Shown here: positions 46,601-54,819 of the stretch, piece by piece | Numbering within the stretch: position 1 is the stretch's first letter | How the letters are laid out: each line of letters opens with the position of its first letter | Assembly: GCF_000835495.1 (NCBI RefSeq) | Contig: NW_015622546.1 | Span: forward strand, 1,676,883 to 1,740,882 | Direction: 5' to 3' | DNA from: Cladophialophora immunda | Lineage: Eukaryota > Ascomycota > Eurotiomycetes > Chaetothyriales > Herpotrichiellaceae | DNA length: 64,000 nt | Position numbers and translations under genes: made by a program | Notes under the pieces: model-generated | What the model was told of the DNA's origin: nothing | Databases searched by the model: none | Seen by the model: the letters and a program-made list of their open reading frames with translations, nothing else

Positions 46601-48256
46601 GAATACGACGATTTTATTGACCATGTCATGTCCCCTTCTCGAAGCAGGAAAAGTGTGAAAGCCCTGGCACAGCGAGGTAAGCCAGGACCACCGCGCCTAG
46701 AGACTCTTCCACAGTTTGCGCGGTCGGATCAGCAACCGGACGAAGAACAACCAGATCTCATCTTGTCAGAATTTCCCACCCCTGGCATGAAGAGACCTGT
46801 CTTCGCACAGACCCTAGCCACTTCAGCTACCCCTCCAGTTGTGTTCCCTCCACCCACAATGCCTGAGCCCATCGTAGGGGAAGACATTCGATTACGCCGA
46901 TCGAGAATCGTTTCGGCGCTGCACCCCTCGAGCGACCCTGCATCGCCCTTCTCAATTCGCGACATACTGAGCGAGTACGAAAATCATGCACGACATAGTA
47001 CTAAATTGTCCGACCGCCTGAGCACATCCACGGCGAATCGATCGCTGGAACGCTTGACCACGACAAGCAGCGCACCCGAGATGCCTCCAGAATCCACTCA
47101 TCAAGAAAACGTTACTCTACTTGATGTTGTCGAGCGGGGCAAGGACCCGGTCGGTCAGTCAGAGTTGCACTATGCCTCGCTTATGGTGTCGAAGTGGTTA
47201 TCATTTGGACGAGTTTTATTCTCACCCGGTCATGATAATATCCTTAAATCCCCAGTGCGCCATATCCTTGTCATTGACGGATTAGGGAATGAAGATTGGT
47301 CAATATATTGTGCAGTGACTTACGAGCCGCAAAAAGCATATGTCCACGATCTTAAGGAGAAGGCCACAACAAAAGGAACGAAGACATCGAAACACTCTCA
47401 GCATGCCCCAGACAACCATCGGCGAGCAGAAGTATCGAGTTTCTACGAAAAGTTCCCTTTCCCCCAGGATTTTTTCTCCGTGGTTGTCCTTCGCTTTCCT
47501 CCTGCAATGGCTGAAGCAAAAATGAAGAATATTGTGTCTGAATGCAAACGAGTGTTGCAGCCAGGCGGCTATCTGGAGCTGATGCTGCTGGATCTTGACA
47601 TCGTCAACATGGGCGTGCAGACTCGAAGGGCTGTCCGAGAGCTCAAGTATAGAATGACGACCGCAGACAAGCAGATCAGCCTCCGACCAATTATTGACAA
47701 TGTCCAGAGCGTGTTGGGCTCCCGCGGGTTCACCAACATCAGCCGCTGTGTAGTCGGAGTACCCGTCGCAGGACGCCCATCAGGATCTTCCGATTCTTCA
47801 TCATCGTCGCGCTCGAGTCGAGGATCGGACGGCTTCTCAAAGCGAGGATCCGGTGACACGCGGCCGGGAGATGCGTCTCCACGAATGACATTCGGTCAAG
47901 GTCGTAGAGGAGCCAACCTATCTCTGAATGACCTTCTTTCCGATCGCTCAGATAATGCGGATCTCCGCATTGGAAAGATCGTGTCGAGGACGGCTCGGAC
48001 GTGGTGGCAACACTGCTTTGAAGCCAGCGTTATTAGCGATGGCAATCTCGCCAGAAGTATTTTCGCTGACAGAAATGTCCTGGGAGAATGTAAAGGTCGA
48101 GGGTCGAGTTTCAAGATGCTCATCGCATACGCTCAACGACCCATCGTCGAATCATCACGTCGGCGAACAATGAGTGAGCCAGTTGTCCCAACACTGGCTA
48201 CAGCAGGAGGGAAAATACAACATCAGCCATCATCCCGCAATCCACGCACAGCCTGA
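43637..48256 (+). CDS. Large disordered protein with C-terminal methyltransferase-like domain
   Basis: Single exon, 1,539 aa from ATG 43637 (MSHRNPTYDTQHG). The frame extends 21 codons further upstream but begins there with GTG. Residues 1 to about 1150 are Ser/Pro/Arg-rich and disordered, with short conserved-looking blocks (KFSRFGLFGRRTKSP; RKLRWNIFRRKGPEPEPERP; SLDEVWNEYDDFIDHVMSPS). A class I methyltransferase-like domain occupies about 1170-1390: ASLMVSKWLSFGRVLFSPGH, ILVIDGLGNEDWSIYCAVTY, FPQDFFSVVVLRFPPAMAEA, RVLQPGGYLELMLLDLD. Motif I is degenerate (no GxGxG), so catalysis is uncertain. A C-terminal block (NLSLNDLLSDRSDNADLRIG; RTWWQHCFEASVISDGNLAR) follows. Similar large proteins occur in other Pezizomycotina to my knowledge, without known function. 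Confidence 0.82.
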   Translation: MSHRNPTYDTQHGVSRNRDATVPRTTRTTGSRHGARQFDSTRPTPSARPASRSPPSMREAPASPGEKSGQRPTAIPRPATRNPSQRSIATAKNTTASVGMSKPTARSDSMSQEVPLLMESYPGSRRRDEASSNRRLAYPLGLSTDAQSSLDVDQDAIFGIVMPRANTSIRTGELPPRLIPELQALAASSTRQPQTLNKSASSISSPSTRFSSSPSPWSVSTTTTTPTSWSSASPGIVQQVPVTGSAKRSQTVPLPVGKREKPPKMPALPESLPAVASEWPASSKESVKSSGRRRTPLNTPAPTPPPRSSSAKHSLSRSSSKSDRQRIRPEQQPTPSSSDLERSPLAARGHPDLGNVGESLQHRTLVRAHANLQQSLRDTPPGATIQAADAFDDQRTGALDSYRSGSSRRHPESSRRNLDTRPQPADIPPVQERVAPMAARPKTPRDTEVATQSSPGRTGKFSRFGLFGRRTKSPAADVEKSPRKLQRKGPAAGTGHEGYGKYGRRGRKTSEESGSARGSESERSVSSTRRVPIFSSKGKESRSSSRHNRSSQSDLDEFAASRMRPIPIIGGSGSSMKSNSGTRLDVFESSSVPLGFGVEPWQIASQSQTSIGQQSVQDSPQIARDRVSSQGSVPTLAIRRSQRFGNDAESFSLPTPIRTEGLSAPMYINSQDDSRSSAFPNSTPSTTTDPSRGDAALQKPKDKKSRKLRWNIFRRKGPEPEPERPIGASSSSPEEMPVSISSIPVSRPMPYYAVMDSESEVNPPEYVGDYLAQVVDSPAVSPLIGGYEPDFAEDEVQPPMHEDNVFLPTAPISPPQSFARSPPAVPLRSQTENASVQIDEQPQKQPRLIRVGRIPPVVPRSERQHKPSRTSFSQPFVRNPTSENPYAQSDPSESALPMPLQISTDVLPSRPFATVDSAKPASAPTLGETEFLRFPSRQPSEVSASSSSEGVLSILGPPLLPGSGVSARPPLAEDVYLTGSPSLDEVWNEYDDFIDHVMSPSRSRKSVKALAQRGKPGPPRLETLPQFARSDQQPDEEQPDLILSEFPTPGMKRPVFAQTLATSATPPVVFPPPTMPEPIVGEDIRLRRSRIVSALHPSSDPASPFSIRDILSEYENHARHSTKLSDRLSTSTANRSLERLTTTSSAPEMPPESTHQENVTLLDVVERGKDPVGQSELHYASLMVSKWLSFGRVLFSPGHDNILKSPVRHILVIDGLGNEDWSIYCAVTYEPQKAYVHDLKEKATTKGTKTSKHSQHAPDNHRRAEVSSFYEKFPFPQDFFSVVVLRFPPAMAEAKMKNIVSECKRVLQPGGYLELMLLDLDIVNMGVQTRRAVRELKYRMTTADKQISLRPIIDNVQSVLGSRGFTNISRCVVGVPVAGRPSGSSDSSSSSRSSRGSDGFSKRGSGDTRPGDASPRMTFGQGRRGANLSLNDLLSDRSDNADLRIGKIVSRTARTWWQHCFEASVISDGNLARSIFADRNVLGECKGRGSSFKMLIAYAQRPIVESSRRRTMSEPVVPTLATAGGKIQHQPSSRNPRTA

Positions 48257-49216
48257 GTCTGACCGAGCTAAGACATCAGGCTGATTTATTCCACACCATA
48301 GTTGCCCTGGCGGCGTTACGGACGAAGTATATGAGAAGAATTGCCACGACACGACATCGAAAAGAAAGTTGCATTTGAATGATTTGTTTCGAAGATACCC
48401 CTCTCCCACATACCGCCGGCAACTTTACGACTGCTTTGTTATTTGGAGCGACTCAGCACTTGATTTAAGAACGGAGGCCTGAAATATCGTTGTACCCAAA
48501 AGTTCAGCGTGCAAGAGACGACAACGGCTACAGTGCCGACCAAAGAGTCCGGATTGGCGCAAGCCAGCTGGGATAGATGGATGACGGACGTCTGGAAAGC
48601 AAGGCTGCAGGTCGGCATTCCTCTCAGACAGAGTCATGATATAGACATAATAACTATGTTCTAATTCTAAACACATCAGCGTAAGCATGGTTCTCTCTGC
48701 TTGTACTACAGCGAAGTGTGTCACAGCCTATGCATCGTCAAAGGATGTATGAGGCTGAAGCAGGGCGGCTGTCTGAATGTCTATTCATAGCAAAGCGCAA
48801 GCGCCGAGGTAATTTAATGGTTTTTGTTTTCGATCCCCGTGCGTTGTGCGCAGGCCTAGCCAGCCACCGGACAAAGGCGAGAGATCCTGACCAGTTGCAA
48901 AGGCTGGACTGAAGGAACAACAGGCGAATGGCGGGGCAAGACAGGCGCCCGGGTCTTGCAGGGTCTTGAGGACAGAGGTTTTTTGCTTCGTTTGCAGGAG
49001 AGCAGTTGTCACCGATGTGTAACCCATAGCCAGGCACCGATATCCCTGGCATGTTCCTTCTAGCCGCTCGTGGCAAATGATTCGCGTTTTACTGGAGTTT
49101 GGCCTGATGCGTAGAGGCGAGACTGAGGATCGTCGCTGGCGAGAACCAATACTAGTAAAATCCTAAAGGCGCTGCCTCTCATTTTCTGGGCCTGGGTTTC
49201 CCCCGTTTCTCTTGAC
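48257..49216. other. Intergenic, no supported gene
   Basis: 960 bp between the methyltransferase-domain gene and the PHO85-type gene. Short frames only. The sequence near 48830 (TTCGATCCCCG) resembles part of a tRNA B box, but no cloverleaf can be folded around it. Confidence 0.6.
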
Positions 49217-50530
49217 ATGTCTTCTCGTTCCACATCTATTCCTCATCGTACTTCAGTCTCCTCGACTACATCGACACAGCATTCCCAGACCCAGTCACTG
49301 GCTCCCACTCAACAGAGATCTCGCCAGCAACCTCAGAGGCTTACTGCGCAACAACTTGCCGAGCGGGTCATCTCGCCAGCCTCACTTCTGTTCCCTGGCG
49401 GTGCCCCGCCTTTCAGACGAGAAACCCAGCAAGAGCGACCACTACGCACAGAGATGGATCGGAGGCATCCCAGCTCGTTCCAACAGCTGGAAAAGGTACG
49501 TTGGCCGCTGTGTACCCTCCCGGCCATGAGTTGTCCTTACTGACCGAAACCCCAGCTAGGAGAGGGGACGTACGCCACCGTCTACAAGGGGCGAAACCGA
49601 CAGACCGGTGAACTCGTCGCCCTGAAAGAAATCCACCTCGACTCCGAAGAAGGCACGCCGTCGACAGCGATCCGAGAAATCAGTTTGATGAAGGAACTCA
49701 AACATGAAAACATTGTCACTCTGCACGATGTCATACACACCGAGAACAAGCTCATGCTGGTCTTCGAATATATGGACAAGGACTTGAAAAAGTACATGGA
49801 CGCACGGGGGGATAGGGGCCAACTCGACCATGTCACCATCAAGAGATTTATGCAAGATCTACTTCGGGGCACAGCATTTTGTCATGAGAATCGAGTCCTC
49901 CATCGGGACCTGAAGCCCCAAAATCTCCTGATCAACACGAAAGGGCAGCTGAAGCTGGCGGATTTCGGCCTTGCAAGAGCATTTGGGATTCCAGTCAATA
50001 CCTTTTCCAACGAAGTGGTCACGCTGTGGTACAGAGCGCCAGATGTGCTTCTTGGGTCAAGGACATACAACACGAGCATCGACATCTGGTCTGCGGGCTG
50101 CATCATGGCCGAGATGTACACTGGCCGGCCCTTGTTTCCGGGGACGACGAACGAGGACCAACTTCAAAAGATTTTCAGGCTCATGGGGACGCCGTCGGAG
50201 CGGACATGGCCCGGCATCTCTCAGCTCCCCGAGTACAAGAGCAACTTCCCATCTTACGCTACGCAGTCGCTGGCGATTCTCTTGCCGCAGATTGACCAGT
50301 TAGGGCTCGATCTGCTGGGCAAATTGCTGCAGCTCAGGCCAGAGAACAGAATCAGCGCCCAAGACGCTTTGAGGCATCCGTGGTTTTCGGATCTGCCAAA
50401 CTACGCTGGACACGGAAGGACCCATGTTAGCTCGACGATGCAGCAGCCTGGACAGTTGGGACATCAGGGTGGAGTTGCAGGAGCGTATGGTGCTCAACCT
50501 GGTTTGGTAGGCTCTGGTGGCGCATATTGA
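49217..50530 (+). CDS. pho85: PHO85-type cyclin-dependent kinase
   Basis: Two exons, 49217-49495 and 49556-50530 (417 aa). The kinase starts at [20 protein letters not shown] (residue 80), the canonical beginning of PHO85 proteins. PSTAIRE helix in [26 protein letters not shown] catalytic loop; [20 protein letters not shown] with [31 protein letters not shown]. The tail is Gly/Gln-rich. Known role: phosphate signalling, carbon storage and cell-cycle control with Pcl-type cyclins. The model predicts a 79-residue Ser/Thr/Gln-rich N-terminal extension, continuous with the kinase in the same exon. An alternative start at 49454 gives the classical 338-aa form. Which ATG is used is not decidable here. 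Confidence 0.93.
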
Positions 50531-51086
50531 CCCGTTTGGTGATGAGAGACATATCCTTTTGTCTGCATGAGTGAAATGAGAGGCAATGTGACGGTCTCCA
50601 TGAACCATTACACCTGAGAGTTGTTCAATGTTGGCGGGGGATGTGGAAATGGTTTGAAACACCAAGGTTTACCATTGTGATACCCTCGTCTCTTTGAGGA
50701 AGCATCCTGCAGATATGGCGTGGAGGGTGGAGGCATCTCGGTATGGGTGCAACACAGGCAGGCATTTCATCCTTAGGCGCAGCAATTGATAGTATGAGTT
50801 GACGACTCCCTAATCTTCTTGCGTACACGCAGTCCAGTATCTTGTGTTGGCGGAACAGTTTTGGGGCGTTGATGAATTGTTAAAGCAGCAGCACCGGAAC
50901 TGGCTGGTGTCGGCGACGGGATCCCCCAATTTTTGGCTTTTTTGAGCTCCGCTGGAGGACACTAGCGCTCCTTTCGGCCTCCCAACATACGAGCACCAGC
51001 TTGACAGACTCCCATCCACTTAACTCTTCGTTGGCGCCCCCATTGAATCTGTTGCATCTCTTCTCCTTCCTTTTCCCCATTCAGAG
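50531..51086. other. Intergenic: pho85 3' flank and pda1 promoter
   Basis: 556 bp between two plus-strand genes. The last 40 bases before the pda1 ATG are pyrimidine-rich (TTCTCCTTCCTTTTCCCC), a common fungal transcription-start context. No gene. Confidence 0.65.
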
Positions 51087-52436
51087 ATGCTGTCAAGAGC
51101 GTGTTTAAGAGGCTTCGGCCTGCAGTCACTGCCGAAGAGACAAGCGTACCAGCTTGCTCGACGGACCGTCACCACTGACGCTGCGAGCTCTCACGCAGAA
51201 AAGGACGATGTCCCCGAGGCAAGGCGCACCCGTTCCTTCTCGAGTCTCGTTTGTGTTCGAGGAGAAGCTGACAATGCCCCTGCAGGAAGACGATAAGCCC
51301 TTCCCGGTCAAGCTCTCCGACGAGAGTTTTGAAACCTACAATCTCGATCCTCCCCCATACACCATGGAAACCACGAAAAAGGAGTTGAAACAGATGTACT
51401 ATGACATGGTAGCAATACGGTGAGTAGAATATGACAGGAACAAATTGCCAAGATCGTTTCTGACGTTTGCAATAGCCGTATGGAAATGGCCGCCGATAGA
51501 TTGTACAAGGAGAAGAAGATCCGAGGATTCTGCCACTTGTCAACTGGTCAAGAAGCCGTCGCCGTAGGCATTGAACACGCAATCACCAGGAACGACGCTG
51601 TCATCACCGCCTACCGATGCCACGGCTTCGCACTCATGCGTGGTGGCACCGTCAAATCCATCATCGGGGAACTCCTTGGCCGACGAGAGGGCATTGCCTA
51701 CGGAAAGGGAGGCTCGATGCACATGTTCGCTCCAAACTTCTACGGCGGTAATGGCATTGTTGGGGCCCAGGTGCCTGTCGGCGCTGGTATTGCCTTCGCG
51801 CACCAATACACTGGCAGCAAAACTGCGACGGTCACTCTGTATGGAGATGGCGCTTCCAACCAAGGCCAGGTATTTGAAGCCTTCAACATGGCCAAGCTGT
51901 GGAACCTTCCCGTTTTGTTCGGTTGCGAGAACAACAAATACGGTATGGGGACTTCGGCGGCCCGATCGTCCGCATTGACCGAGTACTACAAGCGAGGACA
52001 ATACATCCCGGGTTTGAAGATCAACGCGATGGACGTTCTTGCTGTCAAGGCCGCTGTTCAGTACGGCAAGGAATACACGGCCAGCGACAAGGGACCCTTG
52101 GTGTTCGAATACGTCACATACCGATATGGTGGCCATTCCATGTCGGACCCCGGTACAACCTACCGAACCAGGGAAGAAATCCAACGGATGCGGTCGACCA
52201 ATGACCCCATTGCCGGACTCAAGCAGAAGATTCTGGACTGGGGAGTGTGCACAGAAGACGAGCTCAAGCAGATCGATAAGAAGGCGCGAGAGGACGTGGA
52301 CGGAGAGGTCGCCGAGGCAGAAAAGATGCCGCCTCCTGACCCGACGGAAAAGATCCTCTTCGAGGATATCTACGTGCGTGGGAGTGAGCCAGCTTACATT
52401 CGTGGGCGCACACCCGACGAGACATATTACTATTGA
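51087..52436 (+). CDS. pda1: Pyruvate dehydrogenase E1 component, alpha subunit
   Basis: Three exons, 51087-51218, 51286-51419, 51476-52436 (408 aa). Mitochondrial presequence MLSRACLRGFGLQSLPKRQA.... The mature protein opens DDKPFPVKLSDESFETYNL. Thiamine-diphosphate motif GDGASNQGQVFEAFNMAKLW (ends with the ...CENN element), the substrate-channel GKGGSMHMFAPNFYGG, and the regulatory phosphorylation loop YRYGGHSMSDPG. With E1 beta it decarboxylates pyruvate and reductively acetylates lipoyl-E2 in the matrix. Intron 1 has a GC donor (CCCGAG/GCAAGG) and a GCTGAC branch site; it is required because the flanking exons are in different frames. The rest of the protein is highly conserved and certain. 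Confidence 0.96.
51219..51285 (+). other. GC-AG intron in pda1
   Basis: A 67-nt intron, donor GAG/GCAAGG, branch-like GCTGAC at 51267-51272, acceptor CCCTGCAG. Removing it joins DDVPE to EDDKPFPV, which fits the family. No GT donor nearby gives an equally good reading. Confidence 0.8.
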
Positions 52437-52989
52437 TTGGCCTATTCGACATCGTTTTGGAGGGAACGGTTGGGGGTAAAAAGCGGGTTTCTGAAGGAGC
52501 TGTGTATATTTAGCCAGGTCGTAGTTTACCCTTGCAAGGACGTTAGCACAAGTGGTTGGTGGTGAGATTAACGTCTGCTTTGAATCAATGGACTTATTGC
52601 CGGGGTCCTGTTGCTGTTGCAGCGGGATATCTTAGGGAATTGGTGGTGTGTCCATTGTCCTTTTGCACGTGTAGGGACACATGAAGCTTGCTCGGCAGCA
52701 AGTAGTAATGCGCTTGCAGACTAGAACTGACTTAATAAGCAAGCGCAAGTGGAGCCGATGGGGAGCTCACAAAGTTGCCAGTCGGAGTTGCAGCAGCAGG
52801 GAACGATGATGCAAAGCGACAAGCCAGAGGGTTGGGCTGGTTAAGTTCGTCTCTCAGCACACACCACTGCTGGCTTCTTAGCTTCGTCCGTTCGTCTCCC
52901 ACTCTGCAGGCTGTGAAGAATCACGACCTTTTTAATCTGTTTCAGTCTCTCCCTCAGTGTGACGTGCTTCCCTGTCGAGAGCCGGAATC
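52437..52989. other. Intergenic: pda1 3' flank, RMD1-like gene promoter
   Basis: 553 bp between two plus-strand genes. No gene or repeat recognised. The bases before 52990 are pyrimidine-rich in part. Confidence 0.65.
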
Positions 52990-54819
52990 ATGGCGACCAC
53001 GGTGAGCGAGTCGTCTCCCTTACTGCCGCAGCATGCGTCTCCCAGCGAGTCGCCATCCCGTCCCGCTTTACGCACTCAACGTACTGTCACATTCAACCCC
53101 TTGGCGTCTGTTAGCACTCAGTCCGGAGCCACATCGTCCGCGGCTCTCAGACCTATCCAAAGTCCGTCGGCGGCCCTGACCGGTTCCACCCAGGCAGTTC
53201 GAGATCAACCGCCCATGCTGAGTGCATTCAACTCGAAACTGCGCCGAAGAAATAGCCACGGATCGCCGCTACCGACCACGCAGCCCTTCACTCCAGTTCC
53301 AAGAGCAGGTGCCCAGAGGACGACCAAGACCACGGAGAAACTAAAGATATTACCCAACCCGGATATAGGTGACGAAGAACGAGATGAGGAAAGTGGCAGA
53401 GATGTATACTCCCAGTTTACCCGGATAAAGGACCCTACAGCCAGGAGGGATGCCGCGAGGCTGGGGAAGGCGGATCGGGATCGATTGCCTCGAGTGACCG
53501 CATACTGCATGGCACAGGGATACCGACTTGAAGGGATTATGAAATTCATGAAGTCGAGGTCAAGGACGAGAGGTGCCAACCCCAAGCTATTCGACGAGTG
53601 TCTCTATAGCCCCTACGACTACGAATATGTGAAGAAGAACAAAGGAGGGGACAGAAGTTCAAGTCCGGTCGAGGAAAGGATCGCAAGAGTGATGGCGTCG
53701 CCGAGAATAAGCCCCAGAGAAAGACGGTTCTCGGATAGCGCCGTGGAGGTGGAAGACAACAACAAAATTAGGAGAGATCAACTCATCGACCTGCAAGAGG
53801 AACTGGATATGCCCGCAGACCATGCTGCAACGACAGAGGATACAACAACAGACCTGACTGCCATCGCCAGCCATTCTTCCACCGACCTCCGCCAATCCGA
53901 AAGTGATGCGATGCGCCCACGTGCGGACTCGGAATTCTCCACGACTGTTCACATACCCGAAATCTTCATCTTTGATTACGGCACCGTTGTCATATGGGGC
54001 ATGACGGTTCAACAGGAGCAAAGATTTCTCAATGATATGACCAAGTTCAGTGACGCGCCTTTACCTACTGAATCCGTCCAAACCGAGAACTTCAACTTCT
54101 ATTACACGAAGGAATACCAAGCGCGGATATACAATGATTTCATCTCCCTCCGCGAGCCACGGAACCATATGATCAAACTAGCCATTTCGCACGCCCTGTC
54201 CCAGTCCGTCAAGACGAGTCTGTTTGAGGATCTTGTCAGCGAGACCATCGAAACAACGGCACCACTACCGGCACTCATCGCACAGACCGGCAGCATCAAC
54301 TTGACCAGACGTCAATTAAACATGCAAATTGGGGAGCTGTTTATCTTGCGTATCAATATCCATCTGCAAGGCTCCGTTCTGGATTCTCCGGAGTTGATGT
54401 GGTCGGAACCGCATCTGGAACCCGTGTATGCGGCTGTCAGGAGTTATCTGGAAATTGAGCAGCGCGTTGGGTTGCTGACAGAGCGGCTGGATGTTATTGC
54501 TGGTGAGTGTCTTCCTTGTCGATGGTTTGTGATGCTGCATGTGAGTATGGATTGCTGATATAGGTCAGACTTACTTGCGGTGCTGAGAGAACAAGGCAGC
54601 AGACGACATGGGGAAGTGCTGGAATGGATTGGTGAGTATCCTCTGAGGTAATGAATGGCGTTCAGCTCACAAGCTATAGTTATCATTCTCATTGCTGCGG
54701 AGATCTTGGTTGCGTAAGTGGCTACTCTTGAACGACACTTCCACGAGGACCCGATGGCTAACGTTTCTCCTCATAGAGCTATCAACATCGTTGTCGATCT
54801 CTATGCTGGCATTGACTGA
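52990..54819 (+). CDS. RMD1/DUF155-family membrane protein
   Basis: Four exons, 52990-54502, 54569-54631, 54680-54713, 54777-54819 (550 aa). The N-terminal 150 residues are disordered. The DUF155 region starts DRLPRVTAYCMAQGYRLEGI and continues with FDECLYSPYDYEYVKKNKGG, IPEIFIFDYGTVVIWGMT, NFNFYYTKEYQARIYNDFIS, LAISHALSQSVKTSLFEDLV, and ends with DLLAVLREQGSRRHGEVLEW and a C-terminal membrane helix (VIILIAAEILVAAINIVVDL). Yeast members (Rmd1, Rmd8, Rmr1/Sif2-type) are organelle membrane or cytosolic proteins linked to meiotic nuclear division and mitochondrial translation; exact role unclear. The last three exons are tiny; all introns have GTGAGT/GTAAGT donors. Confidence 0.9.

Noticed and set aside
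48826..48845. Possible tRNA B box (TTCGATCCCCG)
   Set aside because: No A box or foldable cloverleaf at suitable spacing on either strand.
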